Shown in pieces: positions 54,573 through 62,612 of a stretch of DNA of 64,000 nucleotides; position 1 is the stretch's first letter, and every line of letters starts with the position of its first letter. A program made the position numbers and the translations under genes. The DNA comes from JALHOP01 sp964484195 (GTDB taxonomy: Bacteria > Myxococcota > XYA12-FULL-58-9 > JALHOP01): positions 1-64,000 of the forward strand of contig CAZAER010000003.1 of assembly GCA_964484195.1 (NCBI GenBank). The letters are read 5' to 3'. A model generated the notes under the pieces. The model did no database searches. It saw nothing but the letters and a program-made list of their open reading frames with translations, and was not told the DNA's origin.

Positions 54573-55847
54573 TCAGATCTTGACCAGCAAGGCCAGCGTC
54601 ATGCGGTTCTCGGCCTTGTCGAGATCGGGCTCCCAACCATCGACGAAGGAGCCGGGCGCGCCTTGATTGCCGCCGGGCGGCGTCACCCCACCCCGCCCCG
54701 AGAAATAGGCGACGTTGGCCTGCCGGTGGTTGTACTCGAGCCGAAAGGTGATCTGTTCCTGCGGCACGAAGTCGAACGTCACTTGAGTGTCCCATGCCTT
54801 GTAGGTGTCGCCCGGAGCGGCCGTGAAATACGGCGTGCCCGAGAACGCCGTGGCTCCGTTGATAGGCGGCAACAACACCAAGTAGCGCCCGGGATTGGTG
54901 ATGGCCCCGCCTCCGACCGTCATCGCGAACAGCTCGTCCAGGAACCACCAGCGCGTGTACGCCATGAAGCCGAGGAAATACTGATCGCCGCAACTCACAC
55001 CGCCGCCGTCCTCGCATCCGGCATCGACCGTGAACGAGACCGCACCTCGTGACACGAAGCTACCGGGTGAGTCGTAGACCTTCACCGCTACACTGTCGTC
55101 GCTGTGAAAACGCAGACGGTCTCTGACCCCCAGGGTGTCCTTGCCGACGTACTGATTCGCAATGAGATGGAACCAACTGGTTGGGCGCCACATCACCTGA
55201 GCGCCGAAACCGGGTGCGTCGTTGAAGCGGCCGTACGACTGCCAGCCGTTGATGAGCCAGGGCTCGATTTTCAGATGCTCATTGACGAAGATCTGTGCGC
55301 GGATGCCGTTGAAGTACCAAGGCGTGTTCGAGGAGACGTACGACGGTTGGTACGTCCAGTTGTCGGCTTGGTAGTAGCTCCACATGCCGATGTACGACAT
55401 GAAGATACCTGCTTGGATGTTGATGCCGGCGAGCGCGTCGATGTGATACCCGGCGTACGCTTCGGAGATGTAGCGGTACGCATTGTCGAGACCCCACTGA
55501 CCACGTGCCGGCGTCGGGTCGTTGCGCGGCGTCGTCTGCGAGTACATGCCGAACTGGGTCATGAGTCGGGCATGGACGTTCTCGTAGTGGAAGTCGCCGC
55601 CGATACCGAGCTGGGTGAGCTGCAGCTCGCCATGCCTGAAGACCTCGCTCGAGCCAGAGATGGTGTCGTCGATGGGGCGCGCGAAGCTGTAGTGGTAGGC
55701 GGTGTCGAGGCGAAACTCACCGGTGAAGTGTTCGAACGCCAAAGGTGAATTTCGCGTGCGACTGTTTGCCGGAACCCATGTAAAGTCCGCGAAAGCGAAC
55801 GGCTCGGCCGCAAGAAGCATGAGGGTGGTTACAACGGTCGGGAACAC
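54573..55847 (-). CDS. Outer-membrane beta-barrel (porin-2-like) protein inside the kdp operon
   Basis: The 424-residue protein starts GTG at 55847, sharing one base with the kdpC stop (TAGTG); GGAG lies 8 nt upstream. It has a signal peptide (MFPTVVTTLMLLAAEPFAFA), and then many alternating aromatic/Gly strands (DTAYHYSFARPIDDTI, YRYISEAYAGYHIDALAGI, MWRPTSWFHLIANQYVG), like putative beta-barrel porin-2 (BBP2) proteins. It has no role in the E. coli Kdp system. Its position between kdpC and kdpD implies co-expression under K+ limitation, possibly opening the outer membrane to K+. Confidence 0.85.
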   Translation of the reverse strand: MFPTVVTTLMLLAAEPFAFADFTWVPANSRTRNSPLAFEHFTGEFRLDTAYHYSFARPIDDTISGSSEVFRHGELQLTQLGIGGDFHYENVHARLMTQFGMYSQTTPRNDPTPARGQWGLDNAYRYISEAYAGYHIDALAGINIQAGIFMSYIGMWSYYQADNWTYQPSYVSSNTPWYFNGIRAQIFVNEHLKIEPWLINGWQSYGRFNDAPGFGAQVMWRPTSWFHLIANQYVGKDTLGVRDRLRFHSDDSVAVKVYDSPGSFVSRGAVSFTVDAGCEDGGGVSCGDQYFLGFMAYTRWWFLDELFAMTVGGGAITNPGRYLVLLPPINGATAFSGTPYFTAAPGDTYKAWDTQVTFDFVPQEQITFRLEYNHRQANVAYFSGRGGVTPPGGNQGAPGSFVDGWEPDLDKAENRMTLALLVKI

Positions 55848-56383
55848 TATTTTTCTCCATCGTCCAAGCTGCGGTTGAGGGTGAGCACGTGGACACGCGC
55901 GGCACCCATGATGGCGAGGGTTGGCGGCTCGGTGGCGGCGTCGATGAGCCGCGTGACCTGCTCGAGTGGGAGCCCACGTAGACGAGCTACGCGAGCGGCT
56001 TGGTAGCGAGCCGCCGCAGGCGAGATGTGCGGATCGAGACCGCTACCGCTAGCGGTGACCAGGTCGACGGGCGGGGCACCGACGTCACCCGCCGCGTGGA
56101 GCGCCGCGATGCGTGCTCTCACCACTTCCACGAGGACTTCCGAGAGCGGCCCCAGGTTCGACCCTCCGGAGGAGGTCGCGTCGTAGGGACGCTTGGCGGT
56201 CGCCGATGGGCGACCCCAAAAGTAGCGTGGGTCATCGTAGTCGCGGCCAATGAGGTTGCTGTCGCCACGCGCGCTGCTCGGGGCGAGAACGTTCGCAATA
56301 GCGGTTACGAGCAATGGATAACAGAGACCCGTGAAGAAGGTCATGACCAGCACGAGCAGGGTTGCTTGCTTGACGAGCTTCAT
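55847..56383 (-). CDS. kdpC: Potassium-transporting ATPase subunit C
   Basis: The 178-residue subunit has one N-terminal membrane helix (LLVLVMTFFTGLCYPLLVTAI), then IGRDYDDPRYFWGRPSAT and DLVTASGSGLDPHISPAAARYQ, the family signature. It stabilises the KdpAB complex. ATG 56383 overlaps the kdpB stop by 4 nt. Slightly short against typical members, but no conserved block is missing. Confidence 0.95.
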   Translation of the reverse strand: MKLVKQATLLVLVMTFFTGLCYPLLVTAIANVLAPSSARGDSNLIGRDYDDPRYFWGRPSATAKRPYDATSSGGSNLGPLSEVLVEVVRARIAALHAAGDVGAPPVDLVTASGSGLDPHISPAAARYQAARVARLRGLPLEQVTRLIDAATEPPTLAIMGAARVHVLTLNRSLDDGEK

Positions 56384-58461
56384 GCGCTCACCAGGTGCAA
56401 GGCGTTGATGACGACATCGATGAGCTTGATGCACGGGAACGGCAGCACGATGCCGCCGAGACCGTAGACCAACAGGTTGCGCGACAGATGTGACGCCGCG
56501 GTCGCCGGCCTGTAGCGGACACCGCGCAACGCCAACGGAATGAGGGCCACGATGATCAGCGCATTGAAGATGACGGCCGACATGATGGCGCTCGTCGGCG
56601 AGCCCAAGTGCATGACGTCGAGGGCACCGAGCCGCGGGTAGGTCGCGGCGAACGCGGCAGGGATGATCGCGAAATATTTGGCGACGTCGTTGGCTATGCT
56701 GAACGTGGTGAGCGCCCCCCGAGTCATCAGCATCTGTTTGCCGATTTCGACGATGGCAAGGAGCTTGGTCGGATTCGAATCGAGGTCCACCATGTTGCCG
56801 GCCTCTTTCGCGGCTTGCGTGCCGCTGTTCATGGCCACGGCAACGTCCGCTTGAGCGAGTGCGGGCGCATCGTTGGTGCCGTCGCCAGTCATGGCAACGA
56901 GGTGCCCCTTCGCCTGGTACTCGCGAATCATCGCCAGCTTCGCTTCGGGAGTCGCCTCTGCGAGGAAATCGTCGACGCCAGCTTCGGCGGCGATAGCAGC
57001 GGCGGTCAGGGGATTGTCGCCGGTGATCATCACGGTGCGGATGCCGACGCGGCGCATCTCTGCGAAGCGCTCCTTGATACCTCCTTTGACGATGTCTTTG
57101 AGTTGGATGACTCCGAGGACCTGAACGCGGTCGCCCCGCTGCTCGGCGACGATCAGCGGGGTCGCGCCGGAGCGGGCGACGTTCTCGGCGACCCGTCGCA
57201 CGTCGGCCGGCAGCTCGCTGTCGTTTTCGCGGGCGAAGCGCTCCACCGCGTCGATGGCTCCCTTGCGAATCTTGCTCCCAGGCCTGTCGACGCCGCTCAT
57301 GCGCGTCTGGGCGGTGAATGGGACGAACGCCACACCGGTGCCCTCGAGATCGCGACCACGAAGGTTGTGTTTGGTCTTGGCGAGCACGACGATGCTGCGA
57401 CCCTCGGGGGTCTCGTCGGCGAGCGACGCGAGCTGCGCGGCTTCGGCGAGCTCGACTTCTTTGACGCCCTCGGCGGGCAAGAAGGCCGTGGCTTGTCGGT
57501 TGCCTAGAGTGATGGTCCCCGTTTTGTCGAGCAGCAAGACATCGACGTCACCGGCAGCCTCGACGGCGCGTCCCGAGGTCGCAATGACGTTCGCTTGGAT
57601 CATCCGATCCATGCCGGCGATGCCGATCGCCGAAAGCAGACCACCAATGGTCGTCGGGATCAGGCAGACGAGCAGGGCGACCAAGATGGTGATCGGGACC
57701 ACGGCACCCGCGCCGGCGGCACGCACTGCGTAGGCCGAGTACGGGGCGAGCGTCGTGCACACCAGCAGGAAGACGATGCTCAAGGCCGCGAGCAAAATAT
57801 CGAGAGCGATCTCGTTCGGAGTCTTCACGCGCTTGGCGCCCTCGACCATCGCGATCATGCGGTCGAGGAAGGTCTCGCCAGGGTTCACGGTGATGCGGAT
57901 CACGAGCCAGTCCGACAAGACGCGCGTGCCGCCGGTGACGGCGCTCCTGTCTCCTCCGCTTTCGCGGATGACGGGCGCGCTCTCGCCAGTGATGGCGCTT
58001 TCGTCGACGGAGGCGATGCCCTCGACGACTTCGCCGTCACCGGGCACGAGCGCGCCGGCCTCGATGAGGACGTGGTCGCCGACCCGCAACTGCGCGGAGG
58101 ACACCACGGTGCGGGGCCCGTCGCGGCGCGGTCCTCCGAGACGTTTCGCCATCACGTCCTTGCGCGATTTTCGCAGCGTGTCGGCCTGCGCCTTGCCGCG
58201 CCCTTCGGCCATGGCCTCGGCGAAGCTCGCGAAATAGACCGTGAACCACAGCCAGGCACTGACCGCGGCGATGAAGCCAGGGGACGCATCACCGCGATCG
58301 GTGACGGCAGCGTGTACGAACAGAAGCGTTGTCAGGAAGCTACCGACCTCGACGACGAACATCACGGGGTTCTTCAGCATGTGACGCGGGCGTAGCTTGG
58401 CGAGCGCATCGCGCAGGGCGCGACCGACGATCGCGGGCTCGAAGAGCGGACGGCTGTTCAC
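56380..58461 (-). CDS. kdpB: Potassium-transporting P-type ATPase subunit B
   Basis: The 693-residue catalytic subunit has the phosphorylation motif DKTGTITLGN, the actuator motif ITGESAPV, and the hinge MTGDGTNDAPALAQADVAVAMNSGT. All seven helices appear. The GTG start overlaps the kdpA stop (GTGA). It energises KdpA import of K+ by ATP hydrolysis. Confidence 0.97.
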   Translation of the reverse strand: MNSRPLFEPAIVGRALRDALAKLRPRHMLKNPVMFVVEVGSFLTTLLFVHAAVTDRGDASPGFIAAVSAWLWFTVYFASFAEAMAEGRGKAQADTLRKSRKDVMAKRLGGPRRDGPRTVVSSAQLRVGDHVLIEAGALVPGDGEVVEGIASVDESAITGESAPVIRESGGDRSAVTGGTRVLSDWLVIRITVNPGETFLDRMIAMVEGAKRVKTPNEIALDILLAALSIVFLLVCTTLAPYSAYAVRAAGAGAVVPITILVALLVCLIPTTIGGLLSAIGIAGMDRMIQANVIATSGRAVEAAGDVDVLLLDKTGTITLGNRQATAFLPAEGVKEVELAEAAQLASLADETPEGRSIVVLAKTKHNLRGRDLEGTGVAFVPFTAQTRMSGVDRPGSKIRKGAIDAVERFARENDSELPADVRRVAENVARSGATPLIVAEQRGDRVQVLGVIQLKDIVKGGIKERFAEMRRVGIRTVMITGDNPLTAAAIAAEAGVDDFLAEATPEAKLAMIREYQAKGHLVAMTGDGTNDAPALAQADVAVAMNSGTQAAKEAGNMVDLDSNPTKLLAIVEIGKQMLMTRGALTTFSIANDVAKYFAIIPAAFAATYPRLGALDVMHLGSPTSAIMSAVIFNALIIVALIPLALRGVRYRPATAASHLSRNLLVYGLGGIVLPFPCIKLIDVVINALHLVSA

Positions 58462-60119
58462 GGCGTGCCTCCCTCGAGCTGGAGCTGTTCGACGATCGGC
58501 CCAAGGGCGAGCGCCGGAATGAACGTCAGGGCACCCACCAAAACGACGGTGCCGACGAGCAAGACGACGAAGAGCGGCGTGTCGGTGGGCAATGTGCCGC
58601 TGGTTGCTGGAATCAGCTTCTTGCGGGCCATGCTCCCGGCGATGGCGAGCACGGGCACGATGACGCCGAAGCGCCCCACCAACATGGCGAGCGCGGTAGC
58701 GATTGCGTAGAACGAGCCGCTCGCGGTCAGGCCCGCGAAGGCCGAGCCGTTGTTGTTGGCGGTCGAGGAGAACGCGTAGAGGATCTCGCTGAAGCCGTGC
58801 GCCCCGGCGTTGCCAAGGGGTGCCGTGCCGGCCTTCGTAGCGCAGGCGATGGCGGTCCCACCCAAGACCGCCATGGCGGGCAAGAGGATGACGAGCGCGG
58901 CCATCTTCACTTCGAAGGCTTCGACTTTTTTTTCCAAGTATTCGGGCGTGCGCCCGACCATGAGGCCGGCGATGAACACGGCGATGACCGCAAACATGAG
59001 CATGCCATAGAGGCCCGAGCCCACGCCGCCAAACACCACCTCGCCCAGTTGCATGAGCAACATCGGTACGAGACCACCGATAGGTGTGAAGCTGTCGTGC
59101 ATCGCGTTGACCGCGCCGTTCGAGGCGGCGGTCGTGGCGACGGCCCAGAGTGCGGCCTCGTCGGTAGTGAACCGTGCTTCCTTGCCCTCCATGTTGCCCG
59201 CGGTGACGTCGACCCCCAAGGCGGCGAGACGTGGGTTGCCGGTGCGTTCGGCGCCGACCTCCGCGACCAGGAGCGGCACGAAGATGGCGAGCATGGCTGC
59301 GAACAACGCGATGCCTTGTTTTCTATTGCGGACGAGCTCACCGAACGTGAAGCACAGCGCGGCCGGCAACAGCAGAATGGCCAGGCATTCGAGGAAATTG
59401 GCGAGCGGCGTCGGGTTCTCGAACGGGTGAGCCGAATTGGCGTTGAAGAAGCCCCCACCATTGGTGCCGAGCTGCTTGATCGCGACCTGCGATGCCACTG
59501 GGCCGGTGGCGATACCGTGCGAGGCGCCATCGAGGGTCTGCGGTACGCCGCAGAATACGAGTGCCAGGGCGAGCAACAACGAAAGCGGGAGCAATACGTA
59601 GAGTGTGCTCCGTGTCAGATCCACCCAGAAGTTGCCGATGGTCGTCGCGTTGCGAGCCCGAAAGCCGCGCACCAGGGCGACGAGGACCGCCATGCCTGTT
59701 GCGGCGGACACGAAGTTTTGCACCGTGAGCGCCAGCATCTGCGTGGCGTACGACATGGTGGTTTCGCCGCCATAGGCTTGCCAGTTGGTATTGGTGACGA
59801 AGCTGACAGCGGTGTTGAAGGCCACCGCGACGTCGACGGGTGGGAGTGAGTCGGGGTTTGCCGGCAAGATGTCTTGCAGTCTTTGCAGGGCGTAGCTCAG
59901 CGCGAGGCCCAGGCAACTGAATGTGATGACCGCAATAGCGTATCGATGCCACGGCATCTCTTCGGCGGGGTCGATGCCTACCACGCGATAGATCGAGCGC
60001 TCGATTCTTCCGATGAAGCGCTGGGTGACGGTCGCTTCGCCAGAATAGACGCGTGCCAGGTAGCGTCCGAGGGGGATCGCCGCGGCCGTCAGCACTAGCA
60101 GGTAGAGGACGCCGCTCAT
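58458..60119 (-). CDS. kdpA: Potassium-transporting ATPase subunit A
   Basis: The 553-residue channel-like subunit has the four selectivity loops: TNTNWQAYGGE, QLGTNGGGFFNANSAHPFENP, TTAASNGAVNAMHDSF, and SSTANNNGSAFAGL. The Gln of NWQ, linked to selectivity in E. coli, is kept. ATG 60119 overlaps the kdpF stop; 32 upstream codons are rejected because they cover kdpF. GGAGAAG precedes the ATG. Confidence 0.97.
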   Translation of the reverse strand: MSGVLYLLVLTAAAIPLGRYLARVYSGEATVTQRFIGRIERSIYRVVGIDPAEEMPWHRYAIAVITFSCLGLALSYALQRLQDILPANPDSLPPVDVAVAFNTAVSFVTNTNWQAYGGETTMSYATQMLALTVQNFVSAATGMAVLVALVRGFRARNATTIGNFWVDLTRSTLYVLLPLSLLLALALVFCGVPQTLDGASHGIATGPVASQVAIKQLGTNGGGFFNANSAHPFENPTPLANFLECLAILLLPAALCFTFGELVRNRKQGIALFAAMLAIFVPLLVAEVGAERTGNPRLAALGVDVTAGNMEGKEARFTTDEAALWAVATTAASNGAVNAMHDSFTPIGGLVPMLLMQLGEVVFGGVGSGLYGMLMFAVIAVFIAGLMVGRTPEYLEKKVEAFEVKMAALVILLPAMAVLGGTAIACATKAGTAPLGNAGAHGFSEILYAFSSTANNNGSAFAGLTASGSFYAIATALAMLVGRFGVIVPVLAIAGSMARKKLIPATSGTLPTDTPLFVVLLVGTVVLVGALTFIPALALGPIVEQLQLEGGTP

Positions 60120-60208
60120 TGCAGCTTCTCCGGCGCGAGCAGCGCGAAACCGAGATAGGCGAGCAAGGCGATGACGACGGCGCCGCCGATGAAATACAGC
60201 GGGTCCAT
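60116..60208 (-). CDS. kdpF: KdpF small subunit
   Basis: The 30-residue peptide MDPLYFIGGAVVIALLAYLG... ends with APEKLQ, the single-helix KdpF type (consensus ends RPEKF). It stabilises the KdpABC complex in the membrane. AAGGA lies 8-9 nt upstream of the ATG. The stop overlaps the kdpA ATG (ATGA). Confidence 0.9.
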   Translation of the reverse strand: MDPLYFIGGAVVIALLAYLGFALLAPEKLQ

Positions 60209-60211
60209 CGC

Positions 60212-60304
60212 TCAATCCTTCTCGCGCCAGATCAGGATGTAGCTGAGGTAGAGGACGAGAGCGCCGCCGAGGACGGCGCAGGTGATGTCGAATGCGTTTA
60301 CCAC
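60212..60304 (-). CDS. Second KdpF-sized membrane peptide at the head of the kdp operon
   Basis: A GTG-started frame encodes 30 residues: VVNAFDITCAVLGGALVLY, then a helix end LSYILIWREKD. One membrane helix with a charged WREKD tail mirrors kdpF (ending APEKLQ), and the frame ends 3 nt before the kdpF ATG while supplying its AAGGA. No ATG is available in frame. It could be a KdpF paralogue or a leader peptide; a hairpin (60306-60322) lies just before its GTG. Confidence 0.55.
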   Translation of the reverse strand: MVNAFDITCAVLGGALVLYLSYILIWREKD

Positions 60305-60305
60305 G

Positions 60306-60322
60306 CCCGGAAAGATGCCGGG
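60306..60322 (-). promoter_or_regulatory. Hairpin at the 5' end of the kdp transcript
   Basis: CCCGG-AAAGATG-CCGGG is a 5-bp stem with a 7-nt loop 1 nt before the GTG of the leading peptide, within the 75-bp gap after apt. It could mask the start. No clear KdpE-binding repeat was recognised. Confidence 0.3.
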
Positions 60323-60379
60323 TCGCGGATCAAGTCGGGGTAAAAGCGCAGCCCGACCGCATCAAGAAAGCATCAAGAT

Positions 60380-60895
60380 TCAGTAGGTGATGAGGGCGTG
60401 CACCGGCAGGGGAGCAAGCACCTCGCGACCTTTAAGGGCCGTGAGCTCGATGACCGCGGCGACCTCGCTGACCCGCGCCCCGCACTCCGTGAGGAGCTTC
60501 GCGGCGGCTGCGGCAGTGCCACCGGTGGCGATGAGATCATCGACGAGCACGACGTGGTCGGAGGGACCCACGGCGTCGGCGTGCACGTGCAGCGTCCCCT
60601 CGCCGTATTCGAGCGCATACGCCACGCTCTTGGTGGCACGCGGCAGCTTCCCCGGCTTACGCACGATGACCAACCCGCACCCCAGCCGATACGCTAGAGC
60701 GGACGCGAAAATGAACCCGCGGCTTTCGATGCCCGCGACCTTGGTGAGCTTCTGGCCGACGTAGCGCTGGGCGAAGGTGTCGATGACCTCCGCGAACGCC
60801 TTGCCGTCCTCGAGGACCGGCGTGATGTCGCGGAACATGATGCCCGGCTCGGGAAAATTCGGGACGTCACGGATGAGCTGGCGCACGCGCTGCAT
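60380..60895 (-). CDS. apt: Adenine phosphoribosyltransferase
   Basis: The 171-residue enzyme salvages adenine to AMP using PRPP. Motifs: PNFPEPGIMFRDITPVL, AGIESRGFIF, VRKPGKLPRAT, and the PRPP loop VVLVDDLIATGGTAAAA. Length and order match E. coli Apt. It lies upstream of the kdp operon on the same strand. Confidence 0.96.
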   Translation of the reverse strand: MQRVRQLIRDVPNFPEPGIMFRDITPVLEDGKAFAEVIDTFAQRYVGQKLTKVAGIESRGFIFASALAYRLGCGLVIVRKPGKLPRATKSVAYALEYGEGTLHVHADAVGPSDHVVLVDDLIATGGTAAAAAKLLTECGARVSEVAAVIELTALKGREVLAPLPVHALITY

Positions 60896-60929
60896 GGTGC
60901 AACGCTACGTGAAGTTCACGATCGACGTC

Positions 60930-60991
60930 TAGCGTGGTCGGACGGTTGTGTTGGCTCTCACGAAGAGACGCGGTCACCGTCCGCCACGCTA
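60930..60991. repeat. Large inverted repeat upstream of apt
   Basis: TAGCGTGGTCGGACGG (60930-60945) pairs with CCGTCCGCCACGCTA (60977-60991), a 15-bp stem with one bulged T and a 31-nt loop. It lies between the stop of the small lipoprotein gene and the apt start, both on the minus strand. No T-run follows. It may act as a terminator, attenuator or protein site. Confidence 0.55.
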
Positions 60992-60999
60992 CGCCTGGG

Positions 61000-61257
61000 C
61001 TACTTGCCCTTGGTTACGAGACTCGCCCCACCGGGGCCAGTCAAATTGATACCAGTGTTCCTACGCTGCTCGCGGGTCACTTCACGACGCTGTGAACGGG
61101 TCGGACTTGCATCACTCGGGTGTGCAAGATGGAGCCATTCACGCTCTTCAGCAGCAAGGCCATTGGGGGTTGGGGCTGCAGTCATGGCCGGGGACGTCGT
61201 GGCACATGACGCGGTGACGAGGCAGCCCAATGCAAACACTACACTCAAACCTTTCAT
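61000..61257 (-). CDS. Small lipoprotein with EEREWL motif (member 3 of a local trio)
   Basis: From the ATG at 61257 the 85-residue protein has a signal peptide with lipobox VTASC, then a Thr/Pro-rich linker, GLAAEEREWLHLAHPS, and a basic C-terminus (RSQRREVTREQRRN...GGASLVTKGK). The motif matches those of the next two genes. Not recognised as a known family. It is separated from the AgmX gene by 185 bp in which no gene is seen. Confidence 0.7.
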   Translation of the reverse strand: MKGLSVVFALGCLVTASCATTSPAMTAAPTPNGLAAEEREWLHLAHPSDASPTRSQRREVTREQRRNTGINLTGPGGASLVTKGK

Positions 61258-61442
61258 GGGCCGGCGGGTACGCCTGTCGCACTGCGTTGTAAAGGCAAAA
61301 ACGTAGTGTCGTGTGGGCAATTGTGGTTTACACTGCCTAGATCGAGCAAATCCGGCCGTTTGCGCGATGGGCGAGAAACCGACAGGGCGTCAGGCGGTTG
61401 CCTTTGGTTCAGGCCGCGATAGCGGATCGCAGCCGGAAGACC

Positions 61443-62582
61443 CTACAGGTTCTGGTTCTTGAAGCGGAAGGGAAAGGTGACGAACGCTGTCGTTCCATTG
61501 GCAGGAACGGGGAAGCGCCACGTCGAAAGGGCACTGAGCAGGCACTTCGCAATGCCTTTCTCGCCAAGTTGATTCTCCACGACGCGCATGCTGCCTTTCT
61601 TCACGCTGCCGTCGGAGTCGACGATCCATTGCAGTACGAGGCGCCCATCGACGTCTGGGTACTGGGCATGACACCGCGAGATGTCGCCCGCATAACGGTT
61701 GATCCACGGCTTCACAGCGTCGCCTTCCGTGTGAACCGCTTTGGTGCCCATGCCTATCGAAGCGAAGTTGAATGGATAGCTTACGACTGTTGGCTTCTCC
61801 ATCGCTGGGTACGCCATAGCGGTCAATGCCCGAGTCATGCACCCGATAGCCCTGTCGGACTTCAAGGTCGCTTCACGTACTCTCGGATTCTCCACATCGC
61901 CGGCCGCCGAGATCGTCCATTCGAGCGTGACCCTGCCTGCCAAGGTGGGGTCTGTGGCTAGCTCGCGTACATAGCAGCGCTGAATCAGTCCAACGTGTGT
62001 GCTCACCTCGCGCTGAACCAGCTCCTTGGGAACGCAACACGGCTCCATCTTGATGCCTTGCGGCATCTTCGTGACGAGCGAGTCAACCGTGTGTGCTTTC
62101 GAGGTCGTTGCGTTGGCACCACCGGAAGCGAACGAGAAGTCGTAGACGACGCTCGTCGGCAACCCTTCGGCAGTGGGCCCTATGGTCCACGTCTCCACGA
62201 GTCGCAGGAGGCACTCGTCGAGCTCGGCACTTTCGATGTCGTCGTAGACGACTCTCGCTTTCGAAACCCGTCCGGCTTCGTCGATCGCGAAGGCGATCTC
62301 GACCATGCCTTTGGCGTCTGCGTGCTTCGCACAGTTGGCCTGTTCGCTGTCGCTAGCCTTCGCCGCGGCGACCAGAGCCGTGCGAACGAGGTCAGGCCCG
62401 CGACGTCCCGACGTCGGATTCGGCGAGCTCGCCTGCCGTTGCGTGCTGGCAGTGTCAGGACCGACCTTCAGCCACTCGCGCTCTTGATCGGAAAGAGCGG
62501 CGTCCGCCTTGGGTGCGGGCGGCCCGCTCGACGCACAGCCGCACGTCGCTAGCAGAGTGAGCGCTGCAAGCAGACGCCGCAT
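61443..62582 (-). CDS. Lipoprotein with three AgmX/PglI-type (TonB-C-like) repeats (trio member 2)
   Basis: The 379-residue protein begins MRRLLAALTLLATCGC (lipobox TCGC), followed by ALSDQEREWLKVGP. Three repeats follow, each of the form Cys - GxVxxxxxIDxxGxVxxARV - DxCLxxxxxxWxxP: NCAKHADAKGMVEIAFAIDE, RCYVRELATDPTLAGRVTLEW, and RCHAQYPDVDGRLVLQWIVD. Each repeat has paired cysteines. The pattern is that of the AgmX/PglI C-terminal domain found in Myxococcota. ATG 62582 is preferred because it lies 30 nt after the upstream gene and gives a clean lipoprotein signal; it falls inside the copy-2 palindrome. Confidence 0.8.
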   Translation of the reverse strand: MRRLLAALTLLATCGCASSGPPAPKADAALSDQEREWLKVGPDTASTQRQASSPNPTSGRRGPDLVRTALVAAAKASDSEQANCAKHADAKGMVEIAFAIDEAGRVSKARVVYDDIESAELDECLLRLVETWTIGPTAEGLPTSVVYDFSFASGGANATTSKAHTVDSLVTKMPQGIKMEPCCVPKELVQREVSTHVGLIQRCYVRELATDPTLAGRVTLEWTISAAGDVENPRVREATLKSDRAIGCMTRALTAMAYPAMEKPTVVSYPFNFASIGMGTKAVHTEGDAVKPWINRYAGDISRCHAQYPDVDGRLVLQWIVDSDGSVKKGSMRVVENQLGEKGIAKCLLSALSTWRFPVPANGTTAFVTFPFRFKNQNL

Positions 62583-62600
62583 CGATGCGGTGAGCCGCCG
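62575..62600. repeat. Palindromic element, copy 2, over the start codon of the AgmX-type gene
   Basis: CGCCGCATCGATGCGGTGA repeats the element at 74-100. Here the palindrome contains the ATG of the downstream lipoprotein gene, so a hairpin would mask the start. Confidence 0.55.
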
Positions 62601-62612
62601 TTCAGCGAACAA

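Noticed and set aside
58329..59849. 506-codon open frame on the plus strand opposite kdpA/kdpB
   Set aside because: Its protein is a low-complexity Arg/Glu/His/Gly string, the usual result of reading a high-GC gene in antisense; kdpA and kdpB fully explain the DNA.
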